Assembly (NCBI GenBank): GCA_029204225.1
Contig: CM055099.1
Span: 67,233,852 to 67,297,851, forward strand
Origin: Diphasiastrum complanatum
Lineage: Eukaryota; Streptophyta; Lycopodiopsida; Lycopodiales; Lycopodiaceae
Direction of reading: 5' to 3'
Length of the DNA: 64,000 nucleotides
Shown here: piece after piece, positions 1-12,200 of the stretch
Position numbering within the stretch: the stretch's first letter is position 1
Layout of the letters: every line of letters starts with the position of its first letter
Notes under the pieces: generated by a model
Databases searched by the model: none
Told to the model about the DNA's origin: nothing
Seen by the model: only the letters and a program-made list of their open reading frames with translations
Position numbers and translations under genes: made by a program

Positions 1-182
1 AGGCTGTAGATGGAGGAGTTGTATTTGTGTGTGAAGAAGATGCGGAAGAGGAAGAGGATGAAAGAGAGGGAGGGGTAGTAGAGAGAGAAGAAGAAGAAGA
101 TGAAGATGAAGATGAAGTGGAGGAGGGTGCCACGGTCAAAGTTGAGGTGGCGACAGGCAATGCTGAGATTGCTTCGAGGTGA
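1..182 (+). other. open acidic low-complexity segment, window start to TGA
   Basis: Reading from base 3, 59 codons stay open to TGA at 180-182. They give a Glu/Asp-rich run and then GATVKVEVATGNAEIASR. This could be the C-terminal end of a coding exon cut by the window edge, or purine-rich simple sequence that happens to be open. It resembles the acidic tail of the hAT-type gene at 25450-27860 in composition only. No function assigned. Confidence 0.25.
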
Positions 183-3070
183 ATTTTTTCTAACACTAGT
201 GTGGCTACCTCTTGGTTTGTAGGTGGATTGGTTTCTTCATAGGTAGAGTTTGCTCTCAATTTTGATGAGGTTGTACAATATATAAATATTTTTGTAGATT
301 TGAATGTTTATTTGGTGGAGCTTTAGTTTCGTATTGTTAGTGGAGGCGTTTGTGAAAATTGTCAACTAGTTTTCTACTTTACTAGTTAGTTTGGCAATTT
401 GAGCCTAAATGGGGCCAAATTAGCAAATAAACTTCACATGGTTGGTTCACACTTGTGAAAGTAGGGTACATTACCAATTTTTAAATTGGGTCCAAGTTCA
501 GGTTACTTAGTCACAAACTACAGTTACATGCAAAGGCAAACAAACAAACTGTAGTTACATGCAAGTGCAATCATCAGAGAAAAATGTCCACATGCAAAAG
601 TTTCGAAGGTCATAATGCATGCATGCAACCAGTTTTGGGATGTTTGGAAGTGGAAATCTTGAATCAAGGTCATAAGATCATTATGGACAGTTCATGACCT
701 GTAGAAGGCCGAGTTTGGGGAAGAGAGAGCTTTGTTTCATAAATTATTAGTTGCTGGATTTTTGGAAGTAGTGGGCCGAGTTAGAGGAATGGCCAAATTT
801 AGTTTTGTAGTGCAGCTACTCCAAAAATGGAGATGTAGCACATGAGAGATGGTGTAGATAGATAGTGAAAGAGAAGGGAGAGAGGGAGAGAGAGAGAAAG
901 GGATCCAAGAGGATTTGAGATTCCAGATCCTCCAATCCAAAATTCAGCATAGCCTCCTTGAGCCAATGCTCCAAAATTCTTCTCCAAAGCACCTATACAC
1001 AAGAACAAACAAGAGGGAAGAGCTAGGATGCAAAATCATGGAATCCTCTTGGTAGGGGGGCGCATTTCCTCTTATATAGAGAGTGGAGAAGCATTCCAAA
1101 GTGAGTGAGGTGTCAAGTACAAGTGCATGAGGTGTGGGGAAGACTCCATTTGACTAAAGATGAAGTGGAGTGCATGGATGAGGTGTATTAGTAAGAGAGG
1201 GTGAATGGGTGTTTGAGAGAGTTGTTAGGATGAGTTGGATGATGAAGTAAGAGTGTAGGAGGGCGCCCAATTCCAGGTGTATAATGGCCTAGAAGACATG
1301 TGGCAAGGTAGGTGGAGGTAGGTGGCACAAGGTTTAAACTTCGCTTCTTATTATATATAGATTTCTATTATCACAACTTGGGAATTCACCTTAAGTGCAA
1401 TCTTCCTAGGGAAAAAGCCAAAGTATATGCCCATCTTGTTTTGCATAATAGTCTCTAATTCATTGGCACTTTTTTCTAGAGGTTGCCCATCCTCAATCAT
1501 GGTCATTGGCACTTTTTTCTAGAGGTTGCCCATCCTTAATCATGGTGGAAAAGTCCGTAGGGTGATTAGTCCCTTGGCCTAGTCCCGATCTTTATAGACT
1601 CCTTTGAGCCTTCATTATAGACTTAGAAATAAGCCTTCTTTATAGACTCCTCTTAGCCTTCATTATAGACTTGTCATAAGCCTTTTTGGTCTACTATATG
1701 GGCCAGATATATCATGCAATTGAAGTTTTCGAAAATTCTTGGAAGACTGGTCTTGATGGTTGATTGGTTGTTATTAGATTGGAGTATGAAATGTGTGTGC
1801 TCTATATGAGACTCTAGAATGGAAGATTAGTCAGTTCATTAGTGCATTGAACTCTGAATCCAAAATTGGCATTGGTATGAAAACAAGAATCAGTGTTTAT
1901 TTAGAATTGTCAGTATTGTTGGAGTTGTTTAGGACAATGTTGTGAAGTTTGTATCAAAAGCATGTAATGCTACTGAAGCTAGCATAATCGAGATCCTGTA
2001 CATGGGGATACAGGCTACTTACCTGTTGTGCAGCATTTGAACTCAAGCTAACTAATGGGATACTGTTTAATGAATTCTTGTTATATACCATCTGTGGATA
2101 TGACCTCACATTGGTGCATATAGACTACTAATGCACGGAATCTTGTTGGCTTGCATTCTGCACGGAACTAGAAATCCAGTCCTGATTAGGTAATAATGGA
2201 GATTGAAATTATACTGGATAGTGAAATCCAGTCCTGATTAGGTAATAATGTGGATATTGTATCCTCATTTTTGAGTAGTTTTCTGTAAACCGCTGACTCA
2301 GGTTTAGTACAAATTTCAAAATCTGTGCGTTGTACTGAAGCATGGTAAACTTTATAAGAAGCTATTCTATGAACTAGGCAACTAGTTTGTACTAAGGAAT
2401 TACATTTGTCCTTTCTCTCAGTTTCATCTATAATGTAAACTGACGATTTGTCAGCTCTTTGGCTTAATATATCATGATTTGTTATTGCTAGGCAGTGCCT
2501 TGCTCATGTTTCAATATTTGTTGTTGTAGGAAAATCATCTTGAGAGTATTAGACCTGATCACAAGAACTGGTCTTACAACTCAGGCTGCTTTGTCATTGC
2601 CTTTTTGAAGAGAATGCTAAAGTGCTTGTTTGTATTTGACTTAAGCTTGCACATGAAGGGAATCTTTCAAGTTGGAGTGCTCTCCTTTTATCGGTAACCA
2701 ATCTAATCGTAAAGATTCTAAATACTATTTGGTCACAAGAGGGTGTTCTGTCAAAAATTTGAGGTATTGGTCATGACCCCTTATGGATATCTCAAATTTA
2801 CAAAATCGGAAACCCTACAAGCTATTTCTTTAGACTAAGAATATATTCGTGAGTTTCTTAATATATTAACCCAATTTATGTGGTGAGGTAGGGATGTGGG
2901 AGCCCATGGTAATCATTTTAATGCAAGTCGTTTCATTTTTGAGGCCAATTCATATACTGATCATTAGCAATGTGTTAACATATTGGCCTAGCTAGCTTCC
3001 AATGCTGTGTCTGGGACTTCGAGGGTAACATGACTAATGCCATTCTTCCATGTGTTTCCCATTTTGATTT
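183..3070. other. non-coding stretch with short tandem duplications
   Basis: No gene recognised. A 43-bp unit is duplicated at 1461-1503 and 1504-1546 with one difference. A ~47-bp unit is duplicated at 1589-1635 and 1636-1682. A 28-bp segment recurs at 2171-2198 and 2223-2250. The rest shows no coding or transposon protein signal. It may belong to the RAD50 intron before 6095. Confidence 0.5.
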
Positions 3071-3494
3071 TGTCAGAATTTGTCATACAAATTCTAGATC
3101 GAGTTACTAGTCCTACTAGCACTCACATAAACCAACCATAGAGATTAAAGAGAAATCTCTTTATAGAAGAATTGAGCAAAGCTCGAACACACTGGAATGA
3201 TCTTGAGGTGGGGCGCCAGCCTACATATATAGTTTCTCTAATCTATGTGAAAAGCTAAAAGCCTAAAGCAAATAGCAAAAGAACAAAAGCTAATTGCTAA
3301 ACTTACTACCTATATTGGGAAAGACCCAAGATGAGTTTCTTAGTAGTAAAACAGATCCTAATTTAGTAGTAGTGCACCCAACTACATGCATAAGCAATAA
3401 AGAACGAATTTACTATAGTAATGGCCCCTATAATAGCACGCAGGCATGGCCAAACTATCACTAAGGGGTATCAAATAAACATTAATTCCTAGCA
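3071..3494 (-). repeat. 3' LTR of the minus-strand copia element
   Basis: 424 bp, TG...CA bounded on the plus strand. It is followed directly by the polypurine tract at 3495. It is about 65 bp longer than the copy at 5516-5873 because of an extra segment around 3275-3365. Confidence 0.75.
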
Positions 3495-3756
3495 CCCCCT
3501 TAATGTTTACTTTGTTATCTATTACTACTAGAAGTTCTCTAAACTTCTGAAATTTTTCTTTGCCAAGTCCTTTGGTAAAGATATTTTTAGATAAGCTCCA
3601 CTTCACCACTCTGAATCTTCTCTTTGATGAATGATTGTTGTACTTCACTGTGCTTTGTCTTGGTGTGAAAAACTGGATTTTTCGCCAACTTAGTAGATTG
3701 TCGCACTAAAGTACTGTAGGTGAATCTTGTACCATATGTAGATCATGTAGAATACT

Positions 3757-3990
3757 TCATAACCATATTGCTTCACTTGCTGCACTTGTAGTGGCTTGGT
3801 ATTCTGCCTCCGTAGATGATAATGCAATAGTATGCTGCTTCTTTGAACTCCAAGAGATAGCACCAGAACCAAGACCAAAAACATAACTTGTAGTAGATCT
3901 TCGATCTTCCGCATCTCCAACCCAATTAGCATCCAGATATCCTTGTAACTTCAAATCATCCTGTCTCCCATAGAGAATACCAAATCTCAA
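3757..3990 (-). pseudogene. copia RNase H remnant
   Basis: Minus-strand reading gives LQGYLDANWVGDAEDRRST, ISWSSKKQHTIALSSTEAEY and SAASEAIWL, the hallmark copia RNase H sequence, including the STEAEY motif. It follows the reverse transcriptase with a frame break and ends ~260 bp before the 3' LTR. Confidence 0.9.
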
Positions 3991-4087
3991 AGTACCCTAG
4001 ATATATCTGAGTATCCGCTTACCAGCTCTCCAATGAATCTGCTTAGGCTTAGTCATATACTGACTAACCATACTCACACCATAAGCA

Positions 4088-4876
4088 TTATTTGGTCTCG
4101 TAGTAGTTAGATAGATTAAGCTTCCAACGCTTTCTATATAACGTCTCATCTACATCCCGATCCTCCTCAGCTTTAGTAAACTTACGTCCACTATCATATG
4201 GTGTAGAAATAGGCTTGCGCTCTGACATATTTAACTTTTCAAGAAGTTCATGAGCATACTTAGATTGAGAAATAAATAGCCCCTGTGCTACTCTCCATAC
4301 CTCAATCCCAAGAGAATATTGTAGTAAACCAAGATCTTTCATGTCAAACTTCGATGAGAGATCTTTCTTGATACCCTCATTCATACTATGGTCTGATCTT
4401 GTGATAACAAGGTCATCCACACATATCACTACAATCACAATATGACCATCCCTGATTAGAACGTAAAGTGTATGCTCCGAACTACACCTCCAAAAGCCAA
4501 GCTCCTCAAAGTATGTGTCAATCCTCGTGTACCACTCCCTGGGTGCCTGCTTAAGTCCATATAGTGCCTTGTCCAACTTGCAAACCTTGTCTTCATGTCC
4601 TCCTACTATGTATCCCTCTGGCTGCTCCATGTAGACTTCTTCCTCTAGAAATCCATTCAGGAATGCACTCTTCACATCCATTTGTTAAATATCCCATCCA
4701 AACTGAGCTGCCAATGATAAAACTATCCTCATAGTAGTAGACTTAGCAACTGGTGCAAAAGTTTCTTCATAGTCAATCCCTTCTTGTTGAACATAACCTT
4801 TGGCCACCAATCTTGCCTTATGTTTATCTATAGAACCATCTGATTTGTACTTATTTATAGACCCACTTGCATCCAA
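4088..4876 (-). pseudogene. copia reverse transcriptase remnant
   Basis: Minus-strand reading gives [20 protein letters not shown], then AQFGWDI, a TAA stop, MDVKSAFLNGFLEEEVYMEQ, LYGLKQAPREWYTRID and ICVDDLVIT. This is the canonical order of a Ty1/copia reverse transcriptase. The catalytic box reads CVDD. The stop and the missing upstream polyprotein make it a pseudogene. Confidence 0.92.
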
Positions 4877-5515
4877 TGGCCTTTATACCTGTAGGTAACC
4901 GAACAAGTATCTAAGTCTTGTTCTTCATGATGAGTCATACTCCTCATCCATAGCTTTCGTCCAAATATCCTCTTTTTCTGCCTCTCTGAAAGTAGATGGA
5001 CCCTTGCAAAATGTACATCCCCATCTTCGTGATGATCTTCTTGTCGATCTTGATCTTCATGATGATCCTCCTGTTGATCAAGTCTGAAACAGCTGCGATC
5101 AACCTATTTTCTCTTCTACCTTTTTTCAGCGATCTGATTCAGATCTGACAGCGATCAGCCTGAAACAGCAGACAACGAGCAGTCTCCAACCTATGATCAA
5201 TCTGTAGACAGCAATTGAGGTTCTCAGTAAACAGCAGACAGCTGTCAGTTCTGATTCGAACAGCAGTTTGAATCTCTTTCAACTCAGCAATCCACCAAGT
5301 TTGATTCCAGTGAACTGATCAACATGCAACTAGCGATCCAACACGCAGCTACAGCCAGCAATCCATTCCTCCAATCCACTTCTTCAATCCTGCAAAAAGC
5401 AATCTCTCGCTATCACCAAAAAGCCTGCTCTGATACCATGTCAGAATTTTTCATACAAATTCTAGATGACTAGTGCCATTCTTCCATGTGTTTCCCATTC
5501 TGCGATACTATATTC

Positions 5516-5873
5516 TGTCAGAATTTGTCATACAAATTCTAGATGGAGTTACTAGTCCTACTAGCACTCACATAAACCAAGCATAAAGATTAAAGAGAAA
5601 TCAGATTATAGAAGAATTGAGCAAAGCTCTAACACACTGGAATGATCTTGTGGTGGGACACCAGCCTACATATATAGTTTCTCTAATCTATGTGAAAATT
5701 TAAAAGCCTAAAGCAAATAGCGAAAATAGATCTTAATTTTATGGTAGTGCGCCCAACTACATGCATAAGCAATAAAGAACGAATTTACTATAAATAGTAA
5801 TGGCCGCTATAATAGCACGCAGGCATGGCCAAACTATCATTAAGGGGTATCAAATAAACATTAATTCTTAACA
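5516..5873 (-). repeat. second LTR copy, flanked by TATTC on both sides
   Basis: 358 bp, TG...CA bounded. The pentanucleotide TATTC occurs immediately before (5511-5515) and after (5874-5878), as for a target-site duplication. The primer-binding site, however, abuts a different partial LTR end at 5439-5467, so this copy may be a separate solo LTR. Confidence 0.7.
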
Positions 5874-6094
5874 TATTCATCATGCTATAAGAATTGATAT
5901 GGTAACTAGTTGTGGGGGTCACTTGTTAATTGAGATCTTGCTTTTATTGGCTCTAACTTACTCAGCCCAAGGCAAAAATTCAAGTTCAAAGCTGTAAATT
6001 TCAAATTAAGCAATGTTCGATGATCTGCCTAATCTGTCATTTTGATGCTGCTGTTTTTCTTGAATATATGAATGAGTTTTGCCTGACAACGCAG

Positions 6095-6270
6095 AAAGTA
6101 TGCTTGAGCTACCGATGCGCTGACATGGACAAAGAAGTTCCAGCATTGATGGGAGTCTCAAAGGCTATACTGGAAAATGTAATTTTTGTTCACCAAGACG
6201 AAGCAAACTGGCCATTAGCTGAAGCTGCTGTCTTAAAAAAGAAATTTGACGACATCTTTTCTGCCACAAG
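6095..6270 (+). CDS. RAD50: RAD50 exon with Q-loop (first visible)
   Basis: Encodes the stretch from [12 protein letters not shown] through FDDIFSATR. It contains the conserved Q-loop (FVHQDE), which senses ATP and Mg in the ATPase head. The exon starts in phase 0 after the acceptor ...acgcag and ends after two bases of the Arg codon, completed at 9310. The preceding residues (Walker A lobe) are not in 1-6094. Confidence 0.93.
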
Positions 6271-9200
6271 GTACCAGATTTTGTATTAACCATAAATTTA
6301 TTTCTTTTAATCATGAATCAGGCTAGGGCATGTAAAAAATAATAAATCCGTTTAGGAATTGCCATGGTAATTTATATAAGTTGCGGAGGGTCAACTGAGA
6401 GAAATTGGAGCATGTATTTGCTGATGCCCACAAAATGGGGGAACATCTCAAAGGCTGTGAGAGGCTGGTGTACATTGATACAAGAAGGCTAATGTTCAAA
6501 ATAAAAAGGAAGCATTTGAGAAATTGGAGTCTGCCTTAGATGAGTTTGAGAGGGAACCAGATGTGGAGTGGCTTATTGCTCTGGGGGTAGTTGTTGAGAT
6601 GTACATGGGACATTTGAGATGTTGGGTGGACAACATGAATGTACTAATGCAACAGTTGCAATAGCTTATGCTCTAGATGAACTCAAGGATTTTGATGAGA
6701 AGGCCGAGGCCAAGGAGGAAGTCATTGAGCTTGACCCCCTGTTGATGATGCTGATTATGATTCACAAAGTTGCAGAGCTTGACCTTTCATATTATGTTGC
6801 TTATGAGTTGCCTAATGAGGAGGTGGATTGTTCCAAAAATAAGTCTTCAGTAGGGCTTTCGCCTAGGTATCTGTCCACCTTGGGTAGCCAAGCCCAACCC
6901 TGCCACCACATCATGCGAGGGCTGATAGGAGGTGGATTGTTCCCAATGGTGGCTTTAAATGAATCATGGCTCAGTTGAGTGTCGAGAGTCGAGACTAGCT
7001 CATAATCAGTTGTTACTAGTATTTGTCATGTATCCACGATCCAAAGTCTATAATTCAAGTTTACAGGCATGATACTTCATTGATGTACCTTGAAACTTGC
7101 AAGGTAAGTAATTTTGGCATTGAAAGTTGGAACCTCTATGTAGATTGTAGTATGTATCAAGATTTCAGATTTCTTGTTGTAAGCTCTAAGGTGTAACTTG
7201 TATGTTGTGGATTGTAGCCTGTAGGCTGTAAGTTGTTTTGTCTCCCGATTCAGATGCAATGCACATATTGTAAAGTATTCTGGTCATACAAGCTCCCAGA
7301 GAAACTTTTAACTTAATCTCTCTATGAATCAAATCTGTTCCAAGGATTTGGGGCAAGCATTTGAAAATGTGGACCCCGCCCTGGTAAACATGCAGAATAA
7401 TTCTTGCTGTAGGCTCTTAAAATTCACAATAGAAAAAGACTAACTTGATGCTCCAATATGATGGCAATGGCTATTTTGAGAACAAATGAGCAAAGGTTGT
7501 GCTCTTGCCTTCTTTGATCTCCACAAACCTTGCTGGAACAGTGCGCTAATAGCCTGCAGAAGGTGCACTGGACCTGCAGAATAGTGGATCCAAATTCGCC
7601 GATTTTCTATGTGGTTCTGATGTGCTGACCGCTAGGCTCCTGCTTGCAAAATCTCTTGGCTGTGGCTTCCTGCCTGAAATTAGCCTTTCAGATCACGCTG
7701 GACCTGCCCAAAGAAATGCACCGAACCTATCAAGAAAAAATGCTGGTCCTATAGTAATTTGGCGCCCATCTTCTACCAGGAAAGGAGTGCTGGATCTGCA
7801 AGAAAGTGTGCTGTCAATCCTCCAAAAAAGTGCATTTAATCCTGTACAAAAAACTCATGCAAAAACTGCTGGAACGGTGCACCCTCTGTTCTTCACCAGG
7901 TGCGCTGAATTCCATTAGAAGCTTGCACTAGAATCCACCTTGAAAATGTGCCATGGTATTCTGAAAAAGAGTGCCCAAACTAATGTGGAAGTTCTTAAAA
8001 AAAATACACTCACCTCTCTCCAAACATATGCTGGATTCTCCTTCCAAATCCTACAAGAGATGGCTACATGAATCGTGGAGGAACTCGTTACCACAGACAC
8101 GTACTTGCTAAGCTCTGATACCAATGTTACATCTAGGAGCAATAGCAGGGCAACTGAAGGATTCTCCACCCAGCCATGTCCTCCCTCTATAGAGAGGAAC
8201 TTCCTAAACCCAGTGTAGGCTGATGTCATGCATGCATGGTGCCAAGTGTTTGACACCTCAGTAGTTGTCACTGGACACATAATGATTGTGTGCATGTAAC
8301 TATCTGACTTGGGGCCTTATCCACTGTTGGAAAGTTATGCCTATTCTTGCTAGTACATGGGCCCCCATGGGTGTTTAAGCCTAACTTGGGTCCCTATGCA
8401 CACAAATGCCATTAACAATGTGTTCCCCTACATGATCCTAACAATGTCATAGGCTCTTAATACCCTTCTAACCCTTTCTCTTCCATATGCGTACTTGCAA
8501 GAGAGAGTTGCATGTCTCCTCTAAACCCTCATTTTTATCTAGAACAGTTGGAGGAGAAAAGGTGGGAAGCTATTATGGGACTAAAAAGGCATAACCACCT
8601 TTGGGAGTGGTGTGCTTAGACCCATATGAAGTGCTCATGGTTATTTTTGTGAAATAAGCTTGCAAGTTCCCATAAACAAGCCACTATGAGTGTGACTATT
8701 TGAAGATAGCTTACTTTTAGCTTTTATCCCTTATTATTATAAGAATTGTTGCATGTGCCAGAATTTCTAGCATCATTGCATTCAACAGATCCTAGTATCA
8801 TTGATTTGGGCCTTTACCAGCCTATTTACCTAGTGAACAGTTCAACATCTTTTACCCATGGTCCACCAAGTAATCAGGCATCAGTTAGGAGCAAGTAGCA
8901 CTCCATTCAACTGCTCAAGCCATGGAGTTATCAATCCCTTTGACCACTTGACCACTATGACATCCTTGCTAGCTAAATAAATTCAAAGTCATGTCTTATA
9001 TTCTATTAGAGACTACTACATAATACACTACAAAGGAATGCTATTGATATTGACATAAAAATGTGAAATTTGAATACATGCCATCCCTAGAAAAATATTT
9101 TTTTATCAATTATTGTTGAATAACAAGTAATTTGGGGTGCTACAAATGGAATACATCGCTTGATTAGGGCTCAGTATCTCAAAGTGTGTTTAACAAATTG

Positions 9201-12200
9201 TGAGATACATGGACAACACATGGTAGAAAGATTTTTAACTTTTTTTTGTTGGACTTTGAAGAAAAATAAAGGTGATGCTAGGGAGACTGTTGACCATTAA
9301 AGATTGCAGGTACACAAAGGCGTTAGATGTGATAAAAAAGTTGCATAAAGATCAAGCACAAGAGATAAAGATGTACAAATTGAAGTTGGAAAATCTCCAG
9401 ACACTGAAAGATGCCGCTTACAAGGTTGACTTATTATCCTTTCAATGTTGGCGATATTTCAAATCATGTATTTGCTGTTGGTTTGTAAATATATTTTGAA
9501 CTTGTCCAAGTTCTTATTTTGTTGCAGTTGCATGAGAACATTGAGGGTGACCAGGACAAGGCTGCTCAGTTAAAGTCTCAAATACATACTTTTGAGAAAA
9601 AAATAGGTGAAATTCAACTCAAAATAAATTGCAGGGAGTCTAGTTTGAAGCAAATGAGAAATCTACAGGATGAGATGCGTACAAAGGGTTCGAAAAGAGA
9701 AATGCTTCTCAAGCTAAAAAATCAGCAATATGCTGATCTACAAGAAGAAAATGAAGGTGACATTCCTTGGGACTTGATATGTTGCTAGTTGCGTTGTGGA
9801 ATGCAAACTTGGTAGCATAAGCTTATTTTGTTTGGACTTGTGAATTCATTTGAGGTTTTACATTAATGAACGTGATTTTACACTACTTTTGGATGTTGAT
9901 GAGGTAAAAATTTTGTACTTTATAATCCATCCATTATAGAAACATGTTTTTGTATAGAAAATAGGTGGAATATTCAACGTGGTTTTCAAGATCTCGAGAC
10001 TGACATTTTTCAAGAATTGCAAGGCTATGGAGTTTGGACTCTCTTGTTAGATGCTCATGATGCGGCAAGCTTCAAAGGAATTTGATGCACAGAAGCTTCA
10101 TTCTTTACAAAATTAAGCTAAAAGGATCTTGGTGTCTTGAGTTTATTGTTTCAAATTGTTGATCCTAAAAAGTTGTATATTGTTAGGATGGATGTGAGCA
10201 ATTTCGCAATTGGGACAAAATTGCTCCAATTGCTTATGTCTATGGAAGTAATTATGTGGTTTGTATTGACCACCTATCCTATGAGTATTTTTGAAGTGGC
10301 CTGATATTTGTGGTCGGAAGGCTAGGTGAGCTGAACTAATGGAAGAGTTTGACTTCGAGATCTATTATGTTGAGCGTTGTACCAATCATGTTGCAGATGC
10401 CCTTAGAAGGAAAGGTGAGATGAATACACTTTCCTTCACCAAAATTTCTATTGACTTGTCATGGAAATTTCTACTGACTTATACATATCTTTGAAAGGGC
10501 TTTGTTGGACCAATGCACATTTTGTTCAACTACGACAAAGAGTTCAGGTAGAAAACAGCCCCTCAACTATTGATATTGGGTTACAAGATTCCTAGTGGAC
10601 CTAGATAAGATTAAGGTATTGACTCAATGTTCTATGATGAACTGGTTCTTGTAAGAATGACAAATTAACCTTGAAATTTTGTAAGAATGTCATGATTCTC
10701 CGAGTGTGGACCACCTAGCCATACACTGGGTTTATGATATAGTATGAAGGTGTTTTTGTTGGACAAAGATTAAAGTGGAAAACTCGAGATCCAATGTTCT
10801 ATTGCATCCGTTGAAAATTTTAAGTACAAGGTGGGAAAGTAATTTCGTGGATTTTGACGCTAATTTTCCAAGATCTAATAGGGTAAATATGCTATGTGGA
10901 CAGTGGGTGGTTCTAGATCGCTTGATTTAAACTGAAACATTTATTTTGGTAAGAAGTAATGTTTACAGAGCTGGATTGGCTCAGGCGTTTTGGGCCGTTA
11001 TTCAAGCTATAATGTTCACCCAGTGACGTGGTGAGTGTCTGTGATGTCGATTTACAGATCGCACATGACTTGCACACAGAGTTGCCCGTTCCGGAACGCG
11101 CTCCAGAACGTGTTCCGTTCCGGAACTTGACCAAAAGATTTTTCAAAAAAATACGTATATTTTTACAAAGGAAGAAAGCGGGATACTGTAATATCGCTGT
11201 TCCTGCCATTTCTCTACCTCGCTTAGCTCTGATGCAAAGCAGAGTGATGGGGCATAAAGATAGCTGGCCGAAAGGAATTCTAGGATGATCTGGCTTGAGT
11301 GTGGGGTTTTTTTAACAAGGAAAAAAACAGCGATACTGACTTCAACCTATAAAAAAATATGCTGGAGATTGCTGGAGTCATCTATGCTGGATAGATGTAG
11401 ATGGTTGAGAGATAGAAATGCGCGCTTGAGACAGCAATCCAGTAGATCAGATTGAGAGAACATCCAGTAGTAGATGGTTCGTATGCAGGGGTGGGAACAG
11501 GCTTCTCTAGGAGGTAGGTTTTTGTTCATGTGAAACAATACCATGCAGATGATCAATCATTTATGATTCACAAGCTATGAATACTCAATGTCAGGATACA
11601 GATGTGCTTGGAATCAATGTCAGTATACAGATGCGCTTGGATTCAATGTGGCCACTGCAGTTGGAGATTCTCATTAACTGAAATTGTTGGAGCATTCTAG
11701 GACCTGTGTTTTTTATATTTAAAAAAGAAACGTTCTGACAAAAATTGGCCAGAACTTCTTCGGTAATCCGTCAATTACTAAGTGAAGCAGATCGAAAGGT
11801 GGAGCAGGGTAGTGGCAATACGTTCCGGAACGAACTGTACGGAACACAGAGTATGTTCCGGCCTAAAAGGGTCGGAATTGGTTTCTAACCTCGCACATAA
11901 TGTGGATTGATAGCCTTACAAGTTTTTTGCAAAATGCTGCAAGTTCTTTAAAATCATGAAATCGAGTCAATGACGTTGCCTGTAAGCTAGAATTTCCAGA
12001 AAGAATGAGAGTGCATCTATTTTATGCAAGCATGGTTAATGCAAGTTTACATGAAGTTGATTCACTAGGCTTTGAAGTTGGGTGGGGGTTGAGGACATTC
12101 ATCCAGTGTTCCCTTGAAATTAGTTAGTCAAGCAGCCCAAGAATTTATCCTTAGACTGCAATGATGAGAGCTAGTTTTAGCACAAGTCAACTGAACTCAT

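Larger units (their letters stand above)
3071..5873 (-). mobile_element. internally deleted Ty1/copia LTR retrotransposon
   Basis: Minus-strand element. LTR-like copies lie at 3071-3494 and 5516-5873 and share their ends (TGTCAGAATTTGTCATAC ... AGGGGTATCAAATAAAC). A polypurine tract (AAGGGGG on the minus strand) abuts the first at 3495. A Met-type primer-binding site (minus TGGTATCAGAGC, 5427-5438) abuts a partial LTR end at 5439. The interior has only the C-terminal half of pol: reverse transcriptase (4876-4088) and RNase H (3990-3757). Gag, protease and integrase are missing. An in-frame TAA at 4682-4684 and a changed active-site box (CVDD instead of YVDD) show it is dead. Confidence 0.88.

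Noticed and set aside
1-6094. Search for the RAD50 Walker A and other N-terminal exons
   Set aside because: No reading frame resembling the P-loop or the following conserved residues was found, so the exons are presumed to lie before the window.
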